Assembly: GCF_030519475.1 (NCBI RefSeq)
Contig: NZ_JAUMKD010000004.1
Coordinates: 459,501 to 523,500, forward strand
DNA length: 64,000 nt
Direction: 5' to 3'
Origin: Micromonospora sp. C28SCA-DRY-2
GTDB lineage: Bacteria > Actinomycetota > Actinomycetes > Mycobacteriales > Micromonosporaceae
The translations under genes were made by a program, and so were the position numbers. The number at the start of each line of letters is the position of its first letter. The first letter of the stretch is position 1. A model generated the notes under the pieces. That model was not told the DNA's origin and ran no database searches. It saw only the letters and a program-made list of their open reading frames with translations. Shown here one piece after another: positions 32,753 to 40,878 of this stretch.

Positions 32753-33967
32753 TCAGCGGATCTGCATCCCGGAGATCGCCCGGGAGATGACCAGCCGCTG
32801 GATCTCCGAGGTGCCCTCGAAGATGGTGTAGATCTTCGCGTCCCGGTACCAGCGCTCCACCGGATGGTCGCGCAGGAAGCCGGCGCCGCCGAGCAGCTGC
32901 ACCGCCTTCTCGGTCACCGCGACGGCCACCTCGCCGGCCTTGAGCTTGGACATCGAGCCCTCGCCCGCGGTGAACGGCCGGTTGTTGCGCCCCATCCAGG
33001 AGGCGCGCCAGACCAGCAGCCGGGCCGCGTCGATCTCCATCTTCATGTCGGCCAGCGCGAACGCGACCGCCTGGTTCTCGATGATCGGCCGTCCGAACTG
33101 GACCCGGTCCTTGGCGTAGTCCAGCGCGTACTCGTACGCGGCGCGGGCCACGCCGAGCGCCTGGGCGCCGACGGTGGGCCGGGACAGCTCGAAGGTGCGC
33201 ATCGCGGCCTGCGCCGAGGCCCGCTTGCCGGAGCGGGCCCGGTCCAGCCGTTCCAGCAGGGCCTCCCGCCCGCCGAGCAGGCAGCGCCCGGGCACCCGTA
33301 CGTCGTCGAGGAAGACGTCGGCGGTGTGCGACGCGCGCAGCCCGAGCTTGCGCAGCTTGCGGGTCGCGGACAGCCCCGCCGTGCCGGGCGGTACGACGAA
33401 CGCGGCCTGCCCGCGCGAGCCGAGTTCCGGCTCGACCGAGGCGGTGACCACGTGCACCCCGGCGATCCCGCCGTTGGTGGCGTACGCCTTCTGGCCGCGC
33501 AGCACCCACTCGTCGGTGGCCTCGTCGTAGACCGCCCGGGTACGCATCGCGCCGACGTCGGAGCCGGCCTCCGGCTCGCTGGTGCAGAACGCCGCCACGG
33601 CCGGCTCGTCGACCGACCCGAAGCACTGCGGCACCCACTCGACCAGCTGGTCGGGCGTGCCGGCGCCGTAGATCGCGGCGACCGCGAGCGAGGTGCCGAA
33701 GATGCTCAGCCCGATGCCGGCGTCACCCCAGAAGAGTTCCTCGCTGGCGATCGGGAGGGAGAGGCCGGTGGGGTCGGCCCAGCAGGTGGCGAGGAACTCG
33801 AAGCCGTAGAGGCCGACCTTGGCCGCCTCCTGGATGACCGGCCACGGGGTCTCCTCCCGGGCGTCCCACTCGGCCGCGGCCGGGCGCACGACCTCGGCGG
33901 CGAAGCCGTGCACCCAGTCCCGCAGATCCCGCTGTTCCTCGTTCAGGTCGAGCGAGAACTCGACCAT
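32753..33967 (-). CDS. Acyl-CoA dehydrogenase
   Basis: 404 residues, FAD flavoprotein catalysing the first step of beta-oxidation. Blocks present: AAFCTSEPEAGSDVGAMRTRAV (FAD/substrate loop), KAYATNGGIAGVHVVTASVEP, KLGLRASHTADVFLDDVRVP, QFGRPIIENQAVAFALADM and the catalytic-base segment AKIYTIFEGTSEIQRLVISRAI. Start ATG 33967 is 1 nt from the SCP2-domain stop, so both are one operon. An operator at 34445-34474 precedes the operon. Confidence 0.93.
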   Translation of the reverse strand: MVEFSLDLNEEQRDLRDWVHGFAAEVVRPAAAEWDAREETPWPVIQEAAKVGLYGFEFLATCWADPTGLSLPIASEELFWGDAGIGLSIFGTSLAVAAIYGAGTPDQLVEWVPQCFGSVDEPAVAAFCTSEPEAGSDVGAMRTRAVYDEATDEWVLRGQKAYATNGGIAGVHVVTASVEPELGSRGQAAFVVPPGTAGLSATRKLRKLGLRASHTADVFLDDVRVPGRCLLGGREALLERLDRARSGKRASAQAAMRTFELSRPTVGAQALGVARAAYEYALDYAKDRVQFGRPIIENQAVAFALADMKMEIDAARLLVWRASWMGRNNRPFTAGEGSMSKLKAGEVAVAVTEKAVQLLGGAGFLRDHPVERWYRDAKIYTIFEGTSEIQRLVISRAISGMQIR

Positions 33968-33968
33968 G

Positions 33969-34421
33969 TCAGGCCTTGGGGATGTCGAACAGGTTGGCGA
34001 TGTTGGCGGCCAGGCCCAGGTCGCCCTTGGCCTTGAGCTTGCCGGTCATGAACATCATCACCGGGTTGGCGCCACCGGAGACGATCTTCAGGAACTCGAC
34101 CGGGCCCATGGTCAGGCTCAGCTTCGGGTCGTGCTGCGGGGTCTCGTTGACGGTGCAGGTGCCGTCGGCGATGACCACCTCGTAGGTGTCGGTGCCGCCG
34201 TCGGGCCGCCCGGTGATGTTCCAGTGGATGACCGCGTTGGTGGAACCGGCCCGGTCGGCGCGGAACAGCGACGGCATCCGGTTGAAGACCTCGCCGAGGA
34301 TCTTGCCGCGCAGGTCGCCGGACATCACCTCGGCGATCTTGTCGTCGGGGGTGGACTTGACCAGCTGCGCGAACTCCTTGGGGCCGACGTTGGCGAAGTT
34401 GGCCGGGTCGAAGTCAGTCAT
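33969..34421 (-). CDS. SCP2 sterol-binding domain protein
   Basis: 150 residues consisting of one SCP2 fold: KILGEVFNRMPSLFRADRAGSTNAVIHWNITGRPDGGTDTYEVVIADGTCTVNETPQHDPKLSLTMGPVEFLKIVSGGANPVMMFMTGKLKAKGDLGLAANIANLFDIPKA. Binds hydrophobic ligands such as fatty acyl-CoA or sterols; likely feeds the acyl-CoA dehydrogenase encoded next. ATG 34421 has GGAAGGTG upstream; a frame starting at 34430 is less well placed. First gene of the minus-strand lipid operon, divergent from tetR. Confidence 0.9.
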   Translation of the reverse strand: MTDFDPANFANVGPKEFAQLVKSTPDDKIAEVMSGDLRGKILGEVFNRMPSLFRADRAGSTNAVIHWNITGRPDGGTDTYEVVIADGTCTVNETPQHDPKLSLTMGPVEFLKIVSGGANPVMMFMTGKLKAKGDLGLAANIANLFDIPKA

Positions 34422-34444
34422 GAGGCGCACCTTCCGGGTATTGG

Positions 34445-34474
34445 CTACTCGTGCGTAACCTTACGGGCGAGTAG
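34445..34474. promoter_or_regulatory. 30-bp operator between scp2-acd operon and tetR
   Basis: Nested inverted repeat: outer arms CTACTCG / CGAGTAG and inner arms CGTAA / TTACG around CC. It overlaps both divergent promoters and sits before a TetR gene. The half-site CGAGTAGG recurs at 40841-40848 in front of fadA2. Confidence 0.7.
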
Positions 34475-34487
34475 GTATGCTCGCAAG

Positions 34488-35123
34488 GTGTCCGGCACCC
34501 CCACCTTCAAGCGCCTGCCCCGGGCCGTCCGCGAGCAGCAGATGCTCGACGCCGCGGTCAAGGTCTTCTCCCGACGCGGCTACCACGCGGCCAGCATGGA
34601 CGAGATCGCCGAGGACGCCGGCATCTCCAAGCCCATGGTCTACGCCTACCTGGGCACCAAGGAGGAGCTTTTCGTCGCCTGCCTGCACCGCGAGGGCACC
34701 CGGATGATGCAGGCCATCGCCGGGGCGGCCGCCCCCGACCTGCCGGCCGACGAGCGGCTCTGGCGCGGGCTGCGGGCGTTCTTCGGCTTCGTCGGGGCGC
34801 ACCGGGACGGCTGGGCGGTGCTCTACCGGCAGGCCCGGGGCGAGCAGCCGTTCGCCGGCGAGTTGGCGGGCATGCGCGCCCGCCTGGTCGACATCGTCGC
34901 CGGGATGCTCGACCACGCGCTGCGCGCCGAGGGGCGCGGGGCGGGCGAGACCGATCTGGAGGTCGTCGCGTACGCCCTGGTGGGGGCGAGCGAGTCGCTG
35001 GCCGACTGGCTCGCCGACCACCCGGAGGCCGACCCGGAGAAGACCGCGACGCGGATGATGAACGTCGCCTGGCTCGGCGCCGGGCAGTTGCTGGCCGGCG
35101 CCACCTGGCGGCCCGGGCGGTAG
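34488..35123 (+). CDS. TetR family regulator of fatty-acid degradation genes (likely)
   Basis: 211 residues. HTH at about 12-60 (REQQMLDAAVKVFSRRGYHAASMDEIAEDAGISKPMVYAYLGTKEELFVACL), TetR C-terminal helices after that. GTG 34488 (MSGTPTFKRLPRAV); -10 TATGCT at 34476-34481 predicts a leaderless message. Divergent from an SCP2-acyl-CoA dehydrogenase operon with a strong shared operator, so it probably represses those genes and releases on binding acyl-CoA (inference from similar regulators). Confidence 0.9.
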   Translation: MSGTPTFKRLPRAVREQQMLDAAVKVFSRRGYHAASMDEIAEDAGISKPMVYAYLGTKEELFVACLHREGTRMMQAIAGAAAPDLPADERLWRGLRAFFGFVGAHRDGWAVLYRQARGEQPFAGELAGMRARLVDIVAGMLDHALRAEGRGAGETDLEVVAYALVGASESLADWLADHPEADPEKTATRMMNVAWLGAGQLLAGATWRPGR

Positions 35124-35146
35124 GGCGGGGGCCGGGCGGAGCGGGG

Positions 35147-35788
35147 TCAGCGCCGCAGCCCGGCCGGCTCCCGGGCCGGCGCGGCGGCGGCCGCCCGACG
35201 GCGGCCCACGAGCCAGCGGGTCACCTCCACCACCAGGGTCACGGTCAGGGCGAGACCGAGGCCGAGCAGCAGCCCGCGGATCGGGTCCTGCTCGAAGGCG
35301 AGCCCGCCCAGGTAACCGACCAGCGCCGAGTAGACGCCCCACGAGCCGGCGGCGAGCGCGTCGAAGACGAGGAACCGCCGCCGGGGGAAGCGGGCCGCGC
35401 CCATGGTCATGGTGACGGCGGTCCGGCCACCCGGGATGTACCGGGCGACGGTGAGGATCAGCCCGCCCCGGGTGGCGATCCCGCGCCGCGCCCACTCGTA
35501 GGCGGCCCGGCGCCGGCCGTCGCCGGGCAGGCGGGCGAGCAGCCGACCGCCACCGTGCCGGCCGACGGCGTACGAGACGTGGTCGCCGACCAGCGCGCCG
35601 GCCGCCGCGACCGCGATCACGGCCGGCAGGTCCGGCTGACCGGTCGCGGCGAAGACGCCGGCGGTGATGACCGCCGTCTCGCTCGGCACGACCGGGAAGA
35701 ACCCGTCCACCACCGCGATCGTGAAGAGCGCCAGGTAGACCCAGGGCGAGGACATGGTCTGGTGGAGCAGGTCGAGCACGGAATCCAT
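35147..35788 (-). CDS. DedA family membrane protein, paralogue 1
   Basis: 213 residues, integral membrane protein of the DedA/SNARE-associated family, proposed to be lipid (undecaprenyl phosphate or phosphatidylethanolamine) flippases. Family motifs: FFPVVPSETAVITAGVFAA (re-entrant loop), GDHVSYAVGRHGG and the conserved RYIPGGRTAVTMTMGAARFPRRRF with the essential-type Arg. Start ATG 35788 (MDSVLDLLHQT). A second copy lies at 37937, and the two flank the two-component system below. Confidence 0.9.
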   Translation of the reverse strand: MDSVLDLLHQTMSSPWVYLALFTIAVVDGFFPVVPSETAVITAGVFAATGQPDLPAVIAVAAAGALVGDHVSYAVGRHGGGRLLARLPGDGRRRAAYEWARRGIATRGGLILTVARYIPGGRTAVTMTMGAARFPRRRFLVFDALAAGSWGVYSALVGYLGGLAFEQDPIRGLLLGLGLALTVTLVVEVTRWLVGRRRAAAAAPAREPAGLRR

Positions 35789-35848
35789 GGACCCGATGCT
35801 GCTGCCGGCCCGACCCGTCGCCATCGGCCGTGGGTCAGCCGGGGCGCA

Positions 35849-35860
35849 CTACTTAAGTAG
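35849..35860. promoter_or_regulatory. 12-bp perfect palindrome between dedA and the sensor kinase
   Basis: CTACTTAAGTAG, AT-rich against a strongly GC-rich background, about 60 bp from the DedA start and 98 bp from the kinase start. Candidate binding site for the NarL-type regulator encoded downstream. Confidence 0.5.
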
Positions 35861-35958
35861 CGTCCGCCCCCGAGCGGCCTCAGGGGCGGCGGGCCGGCGG
35901 GCTCGGGGTACGCCGCCGGCGCTCGGGCGGGCGGCCGGGCAGCGCCTACCCTCGGAGC

Positions 35959-37173
35959 GTGACCTCCAACGTCGCCGCGCTCCGGCGGACCGTCGAGCGG
36001 CACCTGCCGCTCGGGCTCGCCCTGCTCGTCGGCGGCGGGATCTGGTACTCGGCGACCGGGGCGCTCGGCGTCCGTTCCCCGCTGCCCGGGGCGCTGGTGC
36101 TCGCCGTCGCCGTCGCCGCCGGCTGGGCCGCCGGGATCGTGCACCGGCGGCGGTGGCCGCTCTTCGCCGCGGCGGCCGTCGCCTGGCTGCTGCTGGCCGC
36201 CTGGCCCGCCGGGGTCGCCGCCTCCTGGCAGGCCGGCCTGCGGCTGCGCGGCCGGCGGCGGCTCGGCGGCTTCCTGGCCGGCGCCGCGGTGGTGCTCACG
36301 CTGGGTGTGCTGGTCGGCCAGGCGGTGGGTGGCGAGCGCCGGCTGACCACCGCCACCCCGGGCAACGCCGTCGCGATGGCGGCCTGGCTGGTGGTCTTCC
36401 CGCTGGTGGTCGGGCTCTGGATCCGGGCGCGCCGGGACACTCTAGCCGCGTTGCGGGACCGGGCCGCGCGGCTGGAGCGGGAGCAGGAGGCCCGGGCGGA
36501 GCGGGCCCGGGCGGAGGAGCGGGCCCGGATCGCCCGGGAGATGCACGACGTGGTGGCGCACCGGGTGTCGCTGATGGTGGTGCGGGCCGGCGCCCTGGAG
36601 GTGACCGCCGCCGACCCGGCGACCGTCGAGGCCGCCGCGCTGATCCGGTCCACCGGCCGGCAGGCCCTCACCGACCTGCGCGAGGTGCTCGGCGTGCTCC
36701 GGCAGGCCGGCGGTGGGAGCAGCCCCGCCCCGGCCGAGCCGGCTCCGGGTGGTCCTGCGGTGCCCGGTGGGTCGGACACCGCCCCGCTGCCGGGGCTTGC
36801 CGGGGTGGACGAGCTGGTCCGCGAGTCCCGGGCCGCCGGGCTGCGGGTGGAGCGCCGGGACGAGGGGAGGCCGGCGGCGGTGCCGGCGACGGTGGGGCGG
36901 ACGGTGTACCGGGTCGTCCAGGAGGCGCTGACCAACGTCCGCAAGCACGCGGCCGACGCGGCGGTGACCGTCCGACTGCACCACCAGAGCGGCGGGATCG
37001 AGGTCAGTGTCCGCAACGGCCCGTCCACCGCGGGCGCCGGCCTGCCCGGCGCCGGGCTCGGCCTGGTCGGCCTGCGGGAACGGGTGGAACTGCTGGGCGG
37101 ACGGCTGGAGGCCGGCCCGCGCGACGGCGGCTTCCTGGTCCGGGCGCTGATCCCGGTGGAGGAGGAGCGGTGA
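35959..37173 (+). CDS. Sensor histidine kinase, NarL/HisKA_3 type
   Basis: 404 residues. N-terminal half has four to five membrane helices (about 18-165), then HisKA_3 motif RARIAREMHDVVAHRVSLMVVRAGALEV (phospho-acceptor His in EMHD) and a HATPase with TVYRVVQEALTNVRKHAADAAVTV and GAGLGLVGLRERVELLGGRLEAGP. No large extracellular sensor, so an intramembrane-sensing type, often responding to cell-envelope stress or lipids. GTG 35959 with -10 TACCCT at 35947-35952, probably leaderless. Overlaps its regulator by 4 nt. Confidence 0.9.
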   Translation: MTSNVAALRRTVERHLPLGLALLVGGGIWYSATGALGVRSPLPGALVLAVAVAAGWAAGIVHRRRWPLFAAAAVAWLLLAAWPAGVAASWQAGLRLRGRRRLGGFLAGAAVVLTLGVLVGQAVGGERRLTTATPGNAVAMAAWLVVFPLVVGLWIRARRDTLAALRDRAARLEREQEARAERARAEERARIAREMHDVVAHRVSLMVVRAGALEVTAADPATVEAAALIRSTGRQALTDLREVLGVLRQAGGGSSPAPAEPAPGGPAVPGGSDTAPLPGLAGVDELVRESRAAGLRVERRDEGRPAAVPATVGRTVYRVVQEALTNVRKHAADAAVTVRLHHQSGGIEVSVRNGPSTAGAGLPGAGLGLVGLRERVELLGGRLEAGPRDGGFLVRALIPVEEER

Positions 37174-37811
37174 TCCGGGTCCTGGTCGCCGACGACGAGC
37201 AGTTGGTCCGCTCCGGGCTGCGGCTGATCCTGGAGGCGGCGCCGGAGATCACCGTGGTCGGCGAGGCGGCCGACGGCGCCGAGGCGCTGGCCGAGGCCCG
37301 CCGGCTCCGCCCCGACGTGGTGCTGCTGGACGTGCGGATGCCCGGCACCGACGGGCTGGCCGCCGCGCCGCGGATCGTCGCCGGCGGCGCGAAGGTGATC
37401 ATGCTGACCACCTTCGACCGGGACGAGTACGTGCACCGCGCGCTGCGCGCCGGTGCGGTCGGTTTCCTGCTCAAGGACACCCCGCCCCGGGACCTCGCCG
37501 CGGCGGTGCGGACCGTGGCGGCCGGGAACGCGATGCTGGCGCCGACGGTGACCCGGCGGCTGATCGAGTCCTTCGCCGAGCGGGGCCCGGACCGGCGGGA
37601 GGCCGCCCGACAGCGGCTCGGCGAGCTCACCGCGCGGGAGCTGGAGATCGTCCGGGAGGTGGCCCGGGGGCACGCCAACGCCGGTATCGCCCGCCGGCTG
37701 GGCATGAGCGAGGCCACCGTCAAGGCGCACGTCAGCCGCGCCCTGGCCAAGCTCGGCGCGGACAACCGGGTGCAGTTGGCGATCCTGGTGCACGACGCCG
37801 ACCTGTCCTGA
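37170..37811 (+). CDS. LuxR/NarL family response regulator
   Basis: 213 residues. Receiver domain MIRVLVADDEQLVRSGLRLIL with phospho-acceptor Asp near 54 (VVLLDVRMPGTDG) and switch residues T/K (LTTFDRDEY, FLLKDTPP), then a C-terminal LuxR HTH LGELTARELEIVREVARGHANAGIARRLGMSEATVKAHVSRALAKLGADNRVQLAI. GTG 37170 overlaps the kinase stop (GTGA). Genomic position between two DedA genes suggests control of envelope lipid functions. Confidence 0.93.
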   Translation: MIRVLVADDEQLVRSGLRLILEAAPEITVVGEAADGAEALAEARRLRPDVVLLDVRMPGTDGLAAAPRIVAGGAKVIMLTTFDRDEYVHRALRAGAVGFLLKDTPPRDLAAAVRTVAAGNAMLAPTVTRRLIESFAERGPDRREAARQRLGELTARELEIVREVARGHANAGIARRLGMSEATVKAHVSRALAKLGADNRVQLAILVHDADLS

Positions 37812-37936
37812 ACCCGCCGACCCGGGCGCGGGCCGGGAAGCCGGGCGAGGCACGGTCAGCGGTACGGAGGGTGGCCGGGCCGGGAGCGCCGCCGGCCGGC
37901 GCGTGGGCGGGAGTGACGCCGGCGCGGGCGCCGTGG

Positions 37937-38542
37937 TCAGGGCGGGGCGGCCGGGCGGCGGCGGTGGCGCAGCCGCCGGACCGCCTCCAGCAGCAGGGTG
38001 ACGACCACCGAGAGGCCCACCCCGACCAGCACGCCGCGGACCGGGTCGCGTTCGAAGGCCAGCCCGCCGAAGTAGCCGAGCAGCGCGCAGTAGACGGCCC
38101 AGGTGAACGCCCCGATCGCGTCGAAGAGCAGGAACGACCGGCGGGAGTAGCGCACCGCGCCCATGGTCAGGGTCACCGCGGTCCGCCCGCCGGGGACGTA
38201 CCGGGAGGTGGTCAGGATCAGGCCGCCGCGCTGCTCGACCGCGCGCCGGGCCCACTCCGAGCCGGGCCGCCGCCGGCCGTCCCGGCGGAACCGGGCCAGC
38301 GGCCGCGCTCCCCTTCCGATGGCGTACGAGACGTGGTCGCCGGTGAGCGCGCCGAGGAAGGCCGCCACGATCACCCACGCCAGGTCGGGGTGCCCGCCGG
38401 CGGAGAGGACGGCGGCGGTGATCACCGCCGCCTCGCCCGGCACCGCCGGGAAGAACGCGTCGACCGCGGTGACCCCGAAGAGCACCAGGTACACCCACGG
38501 TGAGGCGACCGTCTCCCGGAGCAGGTCGAGCACGGCTTCCAT
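37937..38542 (-). CDS. DedA family membrane protein, paralogue 2
   Basis: 201 residues, clearly homologous to the protein at 35147: LDLLRETVASPWVYLVLFGVTAVDAFFPAVPGEAAVITAAVLSAGGHPDLAWV..., GDHVSYAIGRGARPL, RYVPGGRTAVTLTMGAVRYSRRSFLLFDAIGAFTWAVYCALLGYFGGLAFERDPVRGVLVG. About four to five membrane segments. Both copies point the same way around the kinase-regulator pair, which suggests an old duplication or insertion of the two-component genes between duplicates. Confidence 0.9.
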   Translation of the reverse strand: MEAVLDLLRETVASPWVYLVLFGVTAVDAFFPAVPGEAAVITAAVLSAGGHPDLAWVIVAAFLGALTGDHVSYAIGRGARPLARFRRDGRRRPGSEWARRAVEQRGGLILTTSRYVPGGRTAVTLTMGAVRYSRRSFLLFDAIGAFTWAVYCALLGYFGGLAFERDPVRGVLVGVGLSVVVTLLLEAVRRLRHRRRPAAPP

Positions 38543-38582
38543 GCCCCCATGCTGGCCGGGTACCGGCCGCCCGGGGGCGGAG

Positions 38583-39464
38583 TCAGCGGATCGTGCCGAT
38601 CAGGTGGGGGCGGCCGGTACGCGCGTCGTGCAGGGCGAACTCCCGGGCCGGGGCGGCGCTGAAGGCGACAGTGCCGGGCAGCGGCACGGGCAGCTTGAAC
38701 GCCACGTCGACGGTGAAGGCGTCCGGCAGCCGGCTCTCCAGCGCGGCCAGACAGCGGGCCTTGCTCCACATCCCGTGCGCGATCGGGCGGGGGAAGCCGA
38801 ACAGCCGGGCCCCCAGCCGGGAGGTGTGGATCGGGTTGTGGTCGCCGGAGACCCGCGCGTAGTCGGTACCCACCCGGGGCTCGACCCGCCAGCGCGCGAC
38901 GGCGGGCGGCGGCGCCGGCCGCTCGCCCCGGTCGCGCCGCTCGCCGCCGCCGGCGCGGCGCTCCTTGGCGAGGTACGTCGAGACGCCCCGCCACACCTCC
39001 GCCCCGTCCACTGAGGCGACCAGGACCACGTCCAGCTGGCGGCCCCGGTCGTGCGGGCGCAGGTTCTCCGCGTACGTGGTGAAGTCGAGCGTCTCGTCGG
39101 CGGTGAGCGGGCGGTGCACGGTGATCCGGTTGGCCACGTGCACCACGCCGGTCAGCGCGATCGGGAAGTCCGGCGCGGTCATCAGCCGCAGCGCCAGCGG
39201 GAAGCCGAGCACGTGCGGGTACGTCGGTGGCAGCCGGTCGGCCAGCCGGAACCCGCAGACCCGGTCGTAGTCGGCCAGGTGGGCCCGGTCGACGGCGACG
39301 CCGGTGACGGCCAGCTCGACGGCGGGCACGGTGGCGCCGCGCCGGCCGCCGACGCCGGGCAGCGCGCCGAGCAGGGCGCGCCGGTAGAGCGCGCCGGCCG
39401 CGGGCAGCACGGGCAGCTCGGCCCGGGCCCGGGCGGCGGCGGGACGGTCCTCGGTGCTCGCCAT
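38583..39464 (-). CDS. MaoC-like double hot-dog hydratase (HtdX-like)
   Basis: 293 residues with two hot-dog halves. The second half carries the hydratase-2 motif YARVSGDHNPIHTSRLGARLFGFPRPIAHGMWSKA (catalytic Asp and His); the first half resembles the substrate-binding half (DRVCGFRLADRLPPTYPHVLGFPLALRLM). Hydrates enoyl-CoA or dehydrates 3-hydroxyacyl thioesters. Lies 1 nt after fabG4 and opposite fadA2, the same htdX-fabG4-fadA2 arrangement as Mycobacterium tuberculosis Rv0241c-Rv0243. Confidence 0.9.
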   Translation of the reverse strand: MASTEDRPAAARARAELPVLPAAGALYRRALLGALPGVGGRRGATVPAVELAVTGVAVDRAHLADYDRVCGFRLADRLPPTYPHVLGFPLALRLMTAPDFPIALTGVVHVANRITVHRPLTADETLDFTTYAENLRPHDRGRQLDVVLVASVDGAEVWRGVSTYLAKERRAGGGERRDRGERPAPPPAVARWRVEPRVGTDYARVSGDHNPIHTSRLGARLFGFPRPIAHGMWSKARCLAALESRLPDAFTVDVAFKLPVPLPGTVAFSAAPAREFALHDARTGRPHLIGTIR

Positions 39465-39465
39465 C

Positions 39466-40824
39466 TCAGGCCCCCAGCAGGCTCTGGCCGCAGACCCGGA
39501 CCACGTTGCCGCTGAGCGCGCCGGAGGCCGGCCAGGCCAGCCAGCCGATGGTCTCCGCCACGTCGACCGGCAGGCCGCCCTGGGACATGCTGTTCATCCG
39601 CCGGCCCGCCTCCCGGATCACCAGCGGGATCCGGGCGGTCAGCCGGGTCTCGATGAACCCGGGGGCGACCGCGTTGACGCTGATCTGCCGGTCGCGCAGC
39701 GCCGGGGCGAGCGAGTCGACCAGCCCGATCACGCCGGCCTTGCTGGTGGCGTAGTTGGTCTGGCCCCGGTTGCCGGCGATGCCGGCGATGGAGGAGACGG
39801 AGACCAGCCGGCCGCCGGCCGGGATCAGCTCCCGCTCCAGCAGCACGTCGTTGATCCGCTCCTGGCTGGAGAGGTTGACGTCGATGACCGAGTCCCAGCG
39901 GTCGGCGTCCATCCGGCCGAGGGTCTTGTCCCGGGTGATGCCGGCGTTGTGCACCACCACGTCGACCCGGCCGTGCCGGGCGGCCAGGTGGTCGGCGAGC
40001 CGGGCCGGGGCGTCCGGGGCGGTCAGGTCGAGCTGCACGGCGCTGCCGCCGATCTCGTTCGCCACCGCGGCCAGCTCGTCCCCGGCGGCCGGGATGTCCA
40101 GCGCCACCACCCGGGCGCCGTCCCGGGCCAGCACCCGGGCCAGCGCGGCGCCGATGCCCCGGGCCGCCCCGGTGACCAGCACCACCTGGCCGTCCAGCGG
40201 GCGGTCCCAGTCCGCCGGCGGCTCCGCCCGCCCGGCGCCGACCCGGACGACCTGCCCCGAGACGTACGCGGACCGGCCGGAGAGCAGGAACCGGAGCGTC
40301 GACTCCAGGCTGGTGAGGGTGCCCGGGTCGTCGCCAGTGGTGACGTACACCAGTTGGGCGGTGACGCCCCGGCCGAACTCCTTGCCGATGCTGCGGGTCA
40401 GCCCTTCCAGGGCCCGCTGGGCGGTCGCCTCCCGGGGCGTGCCGCACTCGGCGGGTGGGGTGCCGAGCACGATCACCCGGCCGCTGGGCAGCACCGAACG
40501 GGCCCGCGGGTGGAAGAAGTCGTAGAGCTGCCGCAGCCCGGTCGAGTCGGTGATCCCGGTGGCGTCGTACACCAGGGCGCCGAAGCGGGCGGCGGCGTCG
40601 GTGTCGGCGGCGGGATCGCGCACCTCGACCCCGGCGGCGGTGAGGATCTTGCCGACCGGCTCGGCGAGGCGGCCGCCGGTGGCCGCGCCGAGCAGGGCCG
40701 GCCCGGGCAGGAGGGGGTCGCCGGGGGTGTGCCGGCGCAGTCGTGGCGGGTCGGGCAGCCCGAGGCGCTTGACCAGCGCGCGGCCGGCCCCCGATTGGAC
40801 GAAGCTCGCGTACCTGTCGGTCAT
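39466..40824 (-). CDS. fabG4: FabG4-type 3-oxoacyl reductase (long, two Rossmann domains)
   Basis: 452 residues, about twice the length of a normal FabG. The C-terminal SDR domain (from about 205) has VVLVTGAARGIGAALA, NAGITRD, VSSIAGIAGNRGQTNYATSKAG (Ser, Tyr and Lys catalytic set) and NAVAPGFIETRLT; the N-terminal Rossmann-like domain lacks a clear cofactor motif, as in FabG4. Reduces 3-ketoacyl-CoA (NADH), i.e. interconverts 3-hydroxyacyl- and 3-ketoacyl-CoA. Start ATG 40824 borders the operator shared with fadA2. Confidence 0.93.
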   Translation of the reverse strand: MTDRYASFVQSGAGRALVKRLGLPDPPRLRRHTPGDPLLPGPALLGAATGGRLAEPVGKILTAAGVEVRDPAADTDAAARFGALVYDATGITDSTGLRQLYDFFHPRARSVLPSGRVIVLGTPPAECGTPREATAQRALEGLTRSIGKEFGRGVTAQLVYVTTGDDPGTLTSLESTLRFLLSGRSAYVSGQVVRVGAGRAEPPADWDRPLDGQVVLVTGAARGIGAALARVLARDGARVVALDIPAAGDELAAVANEIGGSAVQLDLTAPDAPARLADHLAARHGRVDVVVHNAGITRDKTLGRMDADRWDSVIDVNLSSQERINDVLLERELIPAGGRLVSVSSIAGIAGNRGQTNYATSKAGVIGLVDSLAPALRDRQISVNAVAPGFIETRLTARIPLVIREAGRRMNSMSQGGLPVDVAETIGWLAWPASGALSGNVVRVCGQSLLGA

Positions 40825-40832
40825 AGGCGTAG

Positions 40833-40848
40833 CCTACTGACGAGTAGG
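40833..40848. promoter_or_regulatory. palindromic operator between fabG4 and fadA2
   Basis: CCTACT-GACG-AGTAGG, perfect 6-bp arms. The half-site CGAGTAGG is shared with the operator at 34445-34474, suggesting that one TetR regulator controls both lipid loci. Confidence 0.6.
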
Positions 40849-40878
40849 GTTCGGGCAAGACTTTCCAGGAGGCGGATC

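Noticed and set aside
30972..33638. 888-codon minus-strand frame joining the ligase to upstream sequence
   Set aside because: The ligase starts at 32537 with a good binding site; the extra part is an out-of-frame reading of the acyl-CoA dehydrogenase gene.
34477..34707. Alternative plus-strand frame at the tetR start
   Set aside because: Out of frame with the HTH protein that starts at 34488 and carries a clear TetR motif.
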